A stretch of 64,000 bases of DNA, from the NCBI GenBank assembly GCA_001767455.1, contig MELC01000038.1:262581-326580 (forward strand), written 5' to 3'. This DNA comes from Acidobacteria bacterium RIFCSPLOWO2_12_FULL_66_21 (lineage in GTDB: Bacteria > Acidobacteriota > Vicinamibacteria > Vicinamibacterales > 2-12-FULL-66-21). The notes below the pieces were generated by a model, which worked only from the letters and a program-made list of their open reading frames with translations, did no database searches and was not told the origin of the DNA. Position numbers and translations under genes: made by a program. Below, piece after piece: positions 15,918 through 23,620 of this stretch. The first letter of the stretch is position 1, and every line of letters starts with the position of its first letter.

Positions 15918-17751
15918 AGAAGGACTCCTCTCGCAGGTCAAGCGGATCGTCGTCGGCCAGCCGATCCCCTCGCATCTCGCTCACCACGAACGGCTGTCCA
16001 GGTTCACGGGACTCGCCGTGCTCTCGTCGGACCCGCTGTCGTCGGTCGCATATGCCACCGAGGAGATTCTGCGCGTCCTGATCCTGGTGGGCGCCGGCGC
16101 GCTGGTTCTGGCGACCCCCATCGCGTTCGTCATCGCCGCGATCCTGGCCATCGTGGTGTTCTCGTACCGGCAGACGATTCACGCGTACCCGAGCGGCGGC
16201 GGCGCGTACATCGTCGCGAAGGACAATCTTGGCGAGATGCCGGCGCTCGTCGCCGCCGCGGCGCTCCTCATCGACTACGTCCTCACGGTGGCGGTCAGCA
16301 TCGCGGCCGGCGTCGCCGCGCTCACCTCCGCTTTCCCGGCCTGGCACGTCAACCGCGTCGAGATGACGCTCGGCTTCGTCCTGATTCTGATGCTCGGGAA
16401 CCTGCGCGGCATCCGCGAGTCGGGACGGATCTTCTCCCTTCCCACGTATTTCTTCGTCGTCAGCCTGCTCACGGTCATCGGCGTCGGCGCGTGGCGGGCC
16501 CTGAGCGGCACGATCGCGCCCATTGAGGCGGCGGCCTCCATCCCTCCCTCCGGTGACACGCTGACGCTTTTTCTGCTGTTGACCGCGTTCTCGAACGGGT
16601 GCACGGCGATGACCGGCGTGGAGGCGGTGTCGAACGGCGTGCCCGCGTTCAGGCCGCCCGAGGCAAAGAACGCGGCGGCGACGATGCTGATGATGGCGGT
16701 GCTGTCCATCACGATGTTCGTGGGCATCACGCTGCTCGCGCACGCCTACCACGTCGTGCCGAGCGACCAGGAGACGGTCGTGTCGCAGATCGCGCGGGGT
16801 GTCTTCGCTGGACGGGGCCTGCCCTACTACCTCGTGCAGGCGGCGACCATGCTGATCCTCGTGCTCGCGGCGAACACGGCGTATGCGGACTTCCCCCGCC
16901 TCGCGTCGATCCTGGCGCGCGATCGGTACGTCCCGCGACAGTTCATGACCCAGGGGGACCGGCTCGCGTTCTCGAACGGCATCCTCGGGTTGAGCGTATT
17001 CGCGGGGGTTCTGCTCGTCCTGTACTCCGGCGACACGCATTCGCTGATTCCGCTGTACATGATTGGCGTGTTCGTGTCCTTCACGCTGTCGCAGGCAGGC
17101 ATGGTCGCGCATTGGCGGCGCCTCCGCGGACCAGGGTGGAAGGCGAGCGCCGCGATCAACGGGTTCGGTGCCATCGTCACCGGCATTGTCTTCATCGTCG
17201 TCGCGGCCACGAAGGCACGCGAAGGGGCCTGGATCATCCTGGTCCTGATTCCGCTTCACGTCCTCGTCTTTCGCGCCACGAGACGTCACTACGACGTGGT
17301 CGCCTCCCAGTTGTCGCTGAAGGGCTGGACGCGCGACGCGATCCGCCGCCACAACACGGTGCTCGTCCCCATCAGCGGGGTGCACCGGGCGGTGGTCCAG
17401 GCGATCGAGTACGCCCGGACGCTCTCCACCGACGTTCGGGCGGTGTATGTGAACGTGGACCCCGCGGTAACCGAGCACCTGCGGCGCGACTGGGCGCAAT
17501 GGGGCCAGGGCGTACCCCTCGCCGTGCTCGACTCACCCTACCGATCGCTGATGGAGCCCTTCCTGGAATACATCGAGCAGGTGGACGCCGAGCGGCCTGA
17601 CGCCTTCGTGACGGTGGTCCTTCCAGAGTTCGTGCCGGCGAAGTGGTGGCACCACCTGTTCCACAATCAACGGGCGCTGCTCATCAAAGGGGCGCTGCTC
17701 TTCAAGCCGAACGTCGTCGTCACGAGCGTGCCGTTCCATCTCAGCCAGTAG
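15910..17751 (+). CDS. kimA: KimA-type APC family potassium transporter
   Basis: This 613-residue protein has a ~12-helix APC-superfamily core and a ~150-residue C-terminal cytosolic domain (from about R-H-N-T-V-L-V-P-I-S-G). The opening E-R-L-S-R-F-T-G-L-A-V-L-S-S-D-P-L-S-S-V-A-Y-A-T-E-E-I-L is characteristic of KimA/YdaO proteins, high-affinity K+/H+ symporters whose C-terminal domain binds c-di-AMP in Bacillus. Y-P-S-G-G-G-A-Y lies in helix 3. The start is GTG with a poor ribosome site, coupled to an upstream leader frame. The divergent KdpDE-like pair suggests K+-responsive control. c-di-AMP inhibition is family knowledge, not visible here. Confidence 0.9.
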   Translation: MAEEGLLSQVKRIVVGQPIPSHLAHHERLSRFTGLAVLSSDPLSSVAYATEEILRVLILVGAGALVLATPIAFVIAAILAIVVFSYRQTIHAYPSGGGAYIVAKDNLGEMPALVAAAALLIDYVLTVAVSIAAGVAALTSAFPAWHVNRVEMTLGFVLILMLGNLRGIRESGRIFSLPTYFFVVSLLTVIGVGAWRALSGTIAPIEAAASIPPSGDTLTLFLLLTAFSNGCTAMTGVEAVSNGVPAFRPPEAKNAAATMLMMAVLSITMFVGITLLAHAYHVVPSDQETVVSQIARGVFAGRGLPYYLVQAATMLILVLAANTAYADFPRLASILARDRYVPRQFMTQGDRLAFSNGILGLSVFAGVLLVLYSGDTHSLIPLYMIGVFVSFTLSQAGMVAHWRRLRGPGWKASAAINGFGAIVTGIVFIVVAATKAREGAWIILVLIPLHVLVFRATRRHYDVVASQLSLKGWTRDAIRRHNTVLVPISGVHRAVVQAIEYARTLSTDVRAVYVNVDPAVTEHLRRDWAQWGQGVPLAVLDSPYRSLMEPFLEYIEQVDAERPDAFVTVVLPEFVPAKWWHHLFHNQRALLIKGALLFKPNVVVTSVPFHLSQ

Positions 17752-17769
17752 CAAACGGCCTGGTGGATT

Positions 17770-19317
17770 ATGATACCCGGCATGAAGCCGGACCTGTGGC
17801 AGGGCGGCGCGATCGCGGTGTGGCTGCTGGCGCAGGCCACGGTGCCTTCCCCGCGGTTCGAGGCCCGGCAAACGGATCTGCTGTCGGCCGGCGGCACGCT
17901 CGTGAACGCGGCGGCCGACTACGACGGCGATGGGGACGTCGATCTCTTTGTCGGCTTCAACGGCGCGGCCAACCGCTTGTATCGGAACGACCGCGGAGTG
18001 TTCACGGATGTTGCCGCCGCGGCAGGCGTTGCCGACGCGCGGCCGACGCGGGCCGCGGCGTGGGGCGATTTCGACGGGGACGGCGACCCCGATCTGCTGG
18101 TGGGCTTCGCCCCCCTCGGCGCCGCTCGGGGCAGGCCCTTCGACGCCGCTCAGGGCAGGCCCTCCGACGCCGCTCAGGGCAGGCCAGGCGCCGGGTCCGT
18201 GCTGCGCTTGTACCGCAACGATCGCGGGCGGTTCGCGGACGTCACGGCGGAATCCGGCATGTCGGTGGAGGCCGGCGCCGTACGGCAGCCCGCGTGGATA
18301 GACGTCGATGCGGACGGCGATCTCGACCTGTTCGTCGGCTTCCGCGATCGCGCCGACATGCTCTTCCGCAACACGGCCGGGAGGTTCACGGACATCGCCC
18401 CGGCGGTCGGCCTCGCGGACACCAGGAAGACCGTCGGCGCGGTGTGGTTCGACTACGACGAGGACGGCGACCTCGATCTCTATTCCGCGCACATGGACGG
18501 CGACGCGAACGGGCTCTTCCGGAACGACGGCGGCCGATTCACCGACGTGGCGGAACCGGCGGGTGTCGCGTGGGGAGGCCGCGCGCCGCGCGACGCCGCG
18601 AACGGGACCGTCCGGCCGTGCGTGGCGGACGTCGACGGCGACGGCCGGTTCGATCTCTTCACCGCCAACTACGGACCGAACGGCCTGTTTCTCAACCGCG
18701 GCGGCGGGACGTTCGAGGACGTCTCGGCGGCCTGGGGCGTCGCGATCGACTCGCGCTACGACACCTGCGCGTTCGGCGACGTCGACAACGACGGCCGCGT
18801 CGACCTCTACGTCAACGGCACGGTGACGGGCGGCAAGAGCTACCGCGATTACCTGTTCCGCAACACGGGCACGAAATTCGAGGATGTGACTCCCGACACC
18901 GTCCGATCGCTCGAGGCCGACCACGGCGCGCTGTGGGCGGATTTCGACGGCGACGGCGCTGAGGATCTCGCCCTCACCGGCGCGCGGCCCAACGGCATGC
19001 ACCTCCTGCTGCGGAACCTCCTTCCCGCCGCCGACCTACGGCGTTCGCTCGGCATTCGGGTCGTCGATAGCCGCCGGCACGCGACGCGCGCGGGCGCCGA
19101 GGTGCGCGTATATGAGGCGGGCACGCGCCGGCTGATCGGCGCGCGCCTGGTCGACTCGGGCTCCGGGTACGACGCGCAGAACGACATGCCGGTCCGCGTC
19201 GGCCTTGGCCGCGCGGGACGCGCCGACGTCGAGGTCACCTGGCCGGGCGGCGGCCGTCGCACCGTCGTAGGGATGCGTGGGGTCGCGGCGGGGGAGAAGA
19301 AGGTTCTACGGTTCTGA
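17770..19317 (+). CDS. CRTAC1/FG-GAP repeat protein
   Basis: This 515-residue protein has at least seven calcium-binding FG-GAP/VCBS loops (D-Y-D-G-D-G-D-V-D-L, D-F-D-G-D-G-D-P-D-L, D-V-D-A-D-G-D-L-D-L, D-Y-D-E-D-G-D-L-D-L and others), building an integrin-like beta-propeller. A C-terminal ASPIC/UnbV-like domain follows (R-A-G-A-E-V-R-V, V-R-V-G-L-G, V-T-W-P-G-G). A signal peptide-like stretch covers residues 6-25 (WQGGAIAVWLLAQA). It is therefore secreted or surface-bound. Residues ~116-139 are three copies of an 8-residue insert that interrupts one propeller blade. The next gene begins three bases after its stop, so the two form an operon. Confidence 0.88.
   Translation: MIPGMKPDLWQGGAIAVWLLAQATVPSPRFEARQTDLLSAGGTLVNAAADYDGDGDVDLFVGFNGAANRLYRNDRGVFTDVAAAAGVADARPTRAAAWGDFDGDGDPDLLVGFAPLGAARGRPFDAAQGRPSDAAQGRPGAGSVLRLYRNDRGRFADVTAESGMSVEAGAVRQPAWIDVDADGDLDLFVGFRDRADMLFRNTAGRFTDIAPAVGLADTRKTVGAVWFDYDEDGDLDLYSAHMDGDANGLFRNDGGRFTDVAEPAGVAWGGRAPRDAANGTVRPCVADVDGDGRFDLFTANYGPNGLFLNRGGGTFEDVSAAWGVAIDSRYDTCAFGDVDNDGRVDLYVNGTVTGGKSYRDYLFRNTGTKFEDVTPDTVRSLEADHGALWADFDGDGAEDLALTGARPNGMHLLLRNLLPAADLRRSLGIRVVDSRRHATRAGAEVRVYEAGTRRLIGARLVDSGSGYDAQNDMPVRVGLGRAGRADVEVTWPGGGRRTVVGMRGVAAGEKKVLRF
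18115..18186 (+). repeat. Three 24-bp tandem repeats inside the CRTAC1 gene
   Basis: Three consecutive 24-base units encode LGAARGRP, FDAAQGRP and SDAAQGRP. The core GACGCCGCTCAGGGCAGGCC is identical in units 2 and 3. The length is a multiple of three, so the frame is kept. The insert is not part of the FG-GAP pattern and lengthens a loop between blades. Confidence 0.85.
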
Positions 19318-19319
19318 CC

Positions 19320-20306
19320 GTGAATCACACGATTTCAGCGGAACTGCTGTCCGCATCGACCATCGCGGTTCGGGACTGCATGGGTGCGATCCCGGGCGAG
19401 ACCGTGCTCATCGTGACCGACGAGCCGCTGCGGTCGATCGGGTACGCATTGCGGCAGGCGGCGAAGGACCTCGGACACGAGGTCGTGCTGGTCGAGATGC
19501 TGCCCCGCCGAACCAACGGCGAGGAGCCGCCGGCGCCGATCGCGGACCTGATGACGAAGGTGGACGTGGTGCTGTGCCCGACGTCGAAGTCGTTGACGCA
19601 CACCGACGCCAGGCGGGCAGCAAGCGCCGCAGGCGTCCGCGTCGGCACGCTGCCGGGCGTCACCGAGGAAATAATGGTCCGGTGCATGAATGCGGACTAC
19701 ACGCGCATCGCGGCCCGCACGGCGACACTCTGCGCGCTGATGGAACAGACCAGGATCGTTCGCGTCCAGGCGCCCGCGGGCACCGACATCACGATGCCGA
19801 TCGAGGGTCGCCACGCGCACGCGAGCAACGGTCTGTTCCGGCACAAGGGGGAGTGGGGCAATCTGCCGACCGGCGAGGCGTACCTGGCGCCGCTCGAAGG
19901 ACGATCGAACGGCGTCGTGGTCGTGGACGGCTCGATGGCGGGAATCGGACTCGTCTCCAGTCCCCTGCGCATCGTCGTCAAAGACGGCTTCGCGGAAGAG
20001 ATCACGGGTGGCGCGGAAGCGCAGCGGCTCGTGGCGCTGCTCGAGCCGCACGGTCGCGACGCCCGCACGGTGGCGGAATTCGGCATCGGCACGAACGACC
20101 GCGCCAGGCTGACCGGCGTGATCCTCGAGGACGAGAAGGTCATGGGGACGATCCACATCGCACTCGGCGACAACAAATCGATGGGCGGGAGCGTGCGCGT
20201 GGCCAGCCACCTCGACGGCCTCATCACGAAGCCGACGGTCTGGTTCGATGACCGGAAGATCATGGACGCGGGCCGGTTCGTGGGGACGGGATCTCCAGGG
20301 TTCTAG
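19320..20306 (+). CDS. Aminopeptidase, M29/NicX-like metalloenzyme
   Basis: This 328-residue protein resembles the leucyl aminopeptidase T group. It has an N-terminal Rossmann-like half (GETVLIVTDEPLRSIGYALR, then VLCPTSKSLTHTDARRAASA) and a C-terminal half with G-E-W-G-N-L-P-T-G-E-A-Y-L-A-P, V-V-V-D-G-S-M, E-F-G-I-G-T-N and G-T-I-H-I-A-L-G-D-N. In M29 enzymes Glu and His residues in these blocks bind two metal ions; 2,5-dihydroxypyridine dioxygenase NicX shares the fold. It starts with GTG three bases after the CRTAC1 stop. The last residues (S-P-G-F) and the stop codon come from a short tandem repeat, so the natural C-terminus may have been altered. Confidence 0.8.
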   Translation: MNHTISAELLSASTIAVRDCMGAIPGETVLIVTDEPLRSIGYALRQAAKDLGHEVVLVEMLPRRTNGEEPPAPIADLMTKVDVVLCPTSKSLTHTDARRAASAAGVRVGTLPGVTEEIMVRCMNADYTRIAARTATLCALMEQTRIVRVQAPAGTDITMPIEGRHAHASNGLFRHKGEWGNLPTGEAYLAPLEGRSNGVVVVDGSMAGIGLVSSPLRIVVKDGFAEEITGGAEAQRLVALLEPHGRDARTVAEFGIGTNDRARLTGVILEDEKVMGTIHIALGDNKSMGGSVRVASHLDGLITKPTVWFDDRKIMDAGRFVGTGSPGF

Positions 20307-20328
20307 GGTTCTAGGGTTCTAAGGTTCT
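20297..20328 (+). repeat. 8-bp tandem repeat AGGGTTCT x4
   Basis: Three exact AGGGTTCT units and one AAGGTTCT lie across the 3' end of the aminopeptidase gene and supply its TAG stop. A related GGGTTCCAGGGTTCTGGGG tract lies at 23132-23150, after the partial gene copy. Confidence 0.85.
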
Positions 20329-20332
20329 AAGC

Positions 20333-20812
20333 ATGCGCACGTGGGTCAAAGTGACGCTCGGCGGCGTGGCGCTCGTCGCGGTGGTCGTTCTCGCCCTCGC
20401 GGGCGTCGGCGCCTACTTCGTCCTCGGCAACATGAACAAGCGGGACGCGGGAGAAGCCGAGGCGCTCCGGGACATTGACGCGATCCGCGCACGCTTCGGC
20501 GCGCGGCCGCCGCTCGTCGAGATCGTCGATCCTCGCCGGGCGGACATCCGAATCAACCGGCTGCAGAACACCGCCGGCACGCGCGTCGCCACGGTGCACA
20601 TCATCAACTGGAACGCTGACTCCGGCGAGCTGATTCGGACCGAGGCGCCCCTGTGGCTGATGCGGTTCAGCTCCGTGAATCTCCTGTCGCAGCTGGGGGT
20701 CGCCCCTGCGAGATTCACACTCACCGTCGCCGACATCGAACGGTATGGTCCAGGAATCGTGGTCGACCATGGCGTGCCCGGCTCTGTGCGCGTGCTGGTG
20801 TGGGTGGACTGA
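20333..20812 (+). CDS. Membrane-anchored protein of unknown function (complete copy)
   Basis: This 159-residue protein has one N-terminal membrane helix at about residues 7-29 (TLGGVALVAVVVLALAGVGA) and a soluble domain ending V-L-V-W-V-D. No known family is recognised. The soluble part contains R-A-D-I-R-I-N-R-L-Q-N-T-A-G-T-R and L-W-L-M-R-F-S-S-V-N-L-L. Its 3' 91 codons are repeated at 22857-23129 after the ankyrin gene, with about 14 amino-acid differences and without the membrane anchor. The ATG is at 20333 directly after the 8-bp repeat tract, with no clear ribosome site. Confidence 0.7.
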   Translation: MRTWVKVTLGGVALVAVVVLALAGVGAYFVLGNMNKRDAGEAEALRDIDAIRARFGARPPLVEIVDPRRADIRINRLQNTAGTRVATVHIINWNADSGELIRTEAPLWLMRFSSVNLLSQLGVAPARFTLTVADIERYGPGIVVDHGVPGSVRVLVWVD

Positions 20813-21067
20813 CCGGAACCTGCTCGCCACGCCAGGCACACTCACGACGGCGCGACGGCCGCCACCCGGCCATATGACCCTCGACGTCGACGCCCCCTTG
20901 TTGCCGTTCGAGTGTTAGGATTGGATCGCGCGCACGGGGCGCATCCAGTCCGCGGAAAGGGCCAAGCCCGCCCGAACGTCCGACCGTCTTTCGGCAAGCC
21001 GCTTCCTCGCCTGATGCTGCGGACACCAGGCCACAGCGCCCGCCACACAGCGGGCGAGGAGGTCGCT

Positions 21068-22828
21068 ATGCCAACGCGTCCGCTGCCGAACGATCCCTCC
21101 TTCGAGCACCTCAGGAAGGAAGCGAAACGACTCCGCGACGCCGTGCGCGCCGGCCAGGACGACGCGCTGGCGCTGCTGAGGGAATTTCACCCGCGCGCTC
21201 ACCAGGCCGGTGCGGAGTGTTCGCTTGCCGACGCGCAGCTCGTGACGGCGCGATCGTACCGGTTCCCGAGCTGGACGAAGCTCAAGCAGCATCTCGTCGC
21301 GATCGAGCCGCTGACGTGGAATCCACCACCGTCGCCCGACCCGTCGTCGCTCATCGATGTGTTCGTCCGGCTTGCGTGCCTGGCGTACGCCGGCTGGCAT
21401 CCGTCGAATCCTGACAAGGCGCGTCGCATGCTCGCGGATCGTCCCGAGCTCGCGCGCGCAGATGTCTACACCGCGGCGGCCGCCGGCGATGTGGAAGCGG
21501 TCCGGGAGGCGATCGACAGGGATCCGGCGCTCGTGCGCGCCAAGAGCGGCCCGCTGCACTGGGAGCCGCTGCTCTACGCGAGCTACTCGCGCATGGACTC
21601 TACGGATGCCGGTCACTCCACGCTCGAAGTCGCGCGCGTGCTGCTGTCGGGAGGCGCGGATCCGAACGCGGGCTTTCTGTTTTCCGGCAGCTACGCATTC
21701 ACCGCGCTGACGGGCGCGTTCGGACGCGGGGAAGACTGGCCAAACCAGCCGCCGCACCCGGAATCTCTCGCCCTCGCGAGGCTACTGCTCGAGGCGGGCG
21801 CGGATCCAAACGACTCGCAGGCGCTCTACAACCGGCATTTCAAGGAGAACGACGATCATCTCAAACTGTTGTTCGACTACGGCCTCGGTCACGACAAGGG
21901 CGGACCGTGGCTGAAACACCTGGCGGATGAGAACGCCAGTCCGTCAACGATGCTCGTGCCGCAGTTGTGCTGGGCAGCGACGCGCAACTTCCCCGCCCGC
22001 GTCAGGCTCCTGGTCGAGCACGGCGTGGACGTGAACACGCCCAGCCTCCGAACGGAGCGAACGCCGTACGAGGAAGCCCTCCGGGCGGGTCATCACGGAA
22101 TCGCCGAGTACTTGCTTCAGCACGGCGCGAAGAAAATCCAGCTCGATCCGATTGAGACATTTGCGCTGGCCTGCATCGCGGGCCGCCGCCAGGAGGTCCG
22201 CGCGCGGCTCGCAGAAGATCCGGGGCTTCTGGATCGCCTCGGCCATGAGGGGCGTATCGACATGCTGCACCGCGCCGTCGACGCGAAGCGGTACGACGGC
22301 GTGCGCCTGATTGTCGAGCTCGGCGTCGACATCAACGGCATGCTTCCAGGTACCGGCCTCGATCGAAGCGTGCTGCACAATGCGGCGGGATGGGCAGGGC
22401 TGGAGATGGTCACGTTCCTCATCGAGCTTGGCGGCGATCCGTCGCTACGCGATCCGACGTATCACGCCACCCCGATCGGCTGGGCCGCCCACGGGCAGAA
22501 TCACGACGTCGTGGAGTACCTGCTGCAGTTCGCCGGCATCTTCGACGCCGTGCAAGTGGGCGGCGTCGAACGCGCCGCGGCGCTGCTGGGGGACGACCCG
22601 TCGCTCGCAAACGCCCGCGACGAGGCTGGAGTGCCCCTCGTGTTCTACCTGCATCCGGAGATGGCGCGCCTGAAGGAGATGATCGAGTTCCTCCTGGCGC
22701 ACGGGGCAGACTTCGACGCGCTGGACACGGACGGGAAGTCAGCGATCGACCGGGCGCGCGCGCGAGGATGGATCGACCTCGCAGGCACCCTTATGTCGCT
22801 TTCGCGACGTACTCGTCCGCGCGCCTGA
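21068..22828 (+). CDS. Ankyrin-repeat protein
   Basis: This 586-residue protein starts at the ATG behind GAGGAGG. The N-terminal ~80 residues (L-P-N-D-P-S-F-E-H-L-R-K-E-A-K-R-L and R-S-Y-R-F-P-S-W-T-K-L-K-Q-H-L) are a module often seen ahead of ankyrin repeats. Ankyrin-type helices follow, for example L-A-R-L-L-L-E-A-G-A-D-P-N, R-L-L-V-E-H-G-V-D-V-N-T-P, Y-L-L-Q-H-G-A and F-L-L-A-H-G-A-D-F-D-A-L-D-T-D-G-K. Ankyrin arrays bind other proteins; no catalytic domain is seen. The end of the gene (S-L-S-R-R-T-R-P-R-A) lies just before the partial copy of the neighbouring gene, so the original C-terminus may have been replaced. Confidence 0.88.
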   Translation: MPTRPLPNDPSFEHLRKEAKRLRDAVRAGQDDALALLREFHPRAHQAGAECSLADAQLVTARSYRFPSWTKLKQHLVAIEPLTWNPPPSPDPSSLIDVFVRLACLAYAGWHPSNPDKARRMLADRPELARADVYTAAAAGDVEAVREAIDRDPALVRAKSGPLHWEPLLYASYSRMDSTDAGHSTLEVARVLLSGGADPNAGFLFSGSYAFTALTGAFGRGEDWPNQPPHPESLALARLLLEAGADPNDSQALYNRHFKENDDHLKLLFDYGLGHDKGGPWLKHLADENASPSTMLVPQLCWAATRNFPARVRLLVEHGVDVNTPSLRTERTPYEEALRAGHHGIAEYLLQHGAKKIQLDPIETFALACIAGRRQEVRARLAEDPGLLDRLGHEGRIDMLHRAVDAKRYDGVRLIVELGVDINGMLPGTGLDRSVLHNAAGWAGLEMVTFLIELGGDPSLRDPTYHATPIGWAAHGQNHDVVEYLLQFAGIFDAVQVGGVERAAALLGDDPSLANARDEAGVPLVFYLHPEMARLKEMIEFLLAHGADFDALDTDGKSAIDRARARGWIDLAGTLMSLSRRTRPRA

Positions 22829-22856
22829 AGAACTCCCGAACGTCCCCCGGGACCGC

Positions 22857-23129
22857 GCGGACATCCGAATCAACCGGCTGCAGAACACCGCCGGCACGCG
22901 CGCCGCCACGGTGCAGGTCGTCAACTGGAGCGCTGAATCCGGCGAACCGATTCGGACGGAGGCGCCTCTGTGGCTGATGCGGTTCAGCTCCGTGAATCTC
23001 CTGTCGCAGTTGGGCGTCGCCCCTGCGAAATTTCAACTCACGGTCGCCGACATCGAGCGTCACGGTCCGGGGATCGTGGTCGACTATGGCTCGCCCGGCC
23101 TTGTTCGCGGGCTGGTGTGGGTGGACTGA
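22857..23129 (+). pseudogene. Partial copy of the 20333-20812 gene, lacking its N-terminus
   Basis: Ninety-one codons match the C-terminal 91 codons of the gene at 20333-20812, from A-D-I-R-I-N-R-L-Q-N-T to V-W-V-D, with about 14 substitutions, and share the same stop position. The membrane anchor and start are missing. An internal ATG at 22911 could allow a 72-residue product but has no ribosome site. The copy begins within 30 bases of the ankyrin stop codon. Confidence 0.8.
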
Positions 23130-23162
23130 CGAGGGTTCCAGGGTTCTGGGGTTCCAAGGCCC

Positions 23163-23191
23163 TTGACGGCGCGTATTCCGCCTGATATATT
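23163..23191 (+). promoter_or_regulatory. padR pair-2 promoter, probably leaderless
   Basis: TTGACG (23163-23168) and TATATT (23186-23191) are separated by 17 bp, close to the sigma-70 consensus. A start point about seven bases after the -10 box would fall near 23198, only five or six bases before the ATG at 23204. No ribosome site is present, consistent with a leaderless message. Confidence 0.6.
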
Positions 23192-23203
23192 GCGTGCCAA
23201 CAT

Positions 23204-23548
23204 ATGGTCATGAATGCGTTGGCGCGCGAGCTGAAACGCGGCAGCACGGAACTGCTGATCCTGGCGCTCCTCGAGGAACGCGATCGGCACGGCTACGATC
23301 TCGCCCGCCTCATCGACGAGCGATCGCGCGGCGCGATCTCCTTCAACGTCGCGTCCTTGTACCCCACGCTGTACCGCATGGAGGACAAGGACATGATCGA
23401 AGGACGCTGGGTCGAGAAGGCGGGCCAGCGCCGCCGCCGTTACTACCGCCTGACCGCCGTCGGAAGAAAAACGCTCGCCAGCCAGCGCGGCGTGTGGGAC
23501 ACCTTCTTCGACGCGCTGAACCGCGTCGCCCGCATTCGTCACGCGTAA
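23204..23548 (+). CDS. PadR family transcriptional regulator (pair 2)
   Basis: This 114-residue PadR winged-helix protein has L-K-R-G-S-T-E-L-L-I-L-A-L-L-E-E, H-G-Y-D-L-A-R-L-I, F-N-V-A-S-L-Y-P-T-L-Y-R-M-E and R-R-R-Y-Y-R-L-T-A-V-G. A Met at 23210 is an alternative start. It precedes the second ADOP permease by 72 bases on the same strand, repeating the arrangement at 5.3-8.3 kb. Unlike pair 1, no long perfect palindrome surrounds its promoter, so its operator and effector probably differ. Confidence 0.92.
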   Translation: MVMNALARELKRGSTELLILALLEERDRHGYDLARLIDERSRGAISFNVASLYPTLYRMEDKDMIEGRWVEKAGQRRRRYYRLTAVGRKTLASQRGVWDTFFDALNRVARIRHA

Positions 23549-23620
23549 ACGCGGCGGCGGATGGCGACCCGGAGAGCGTCGCCCTGCCCGAGCAGATGCC
23601 GTCGTCCCACGGAGGAGCGC

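Noticed and set aside
15690-15941. A small minus-strand frame with two hydrophobic stretches between the kinase and kimA
   Set aside because: It overlaps the kimA start and the regulatory inverted repeat, has no ribosome site and covers the probable kinase leader; a short membrane peptide cannot be fully excluded.
15895-17499. A 534-codon minus-strand frame opposite kimA
   Set aside because: It is charged low-complexity antisense of a well-supported transporter gene.
17533-19002. A minus-strand frame with PALSGVGGPALSGVEG-like repeats
   Set aside because: The repeats are the reverse-strand reading of the 24-bp tandem insert in the CRTAC1 gene, not a separate gene.
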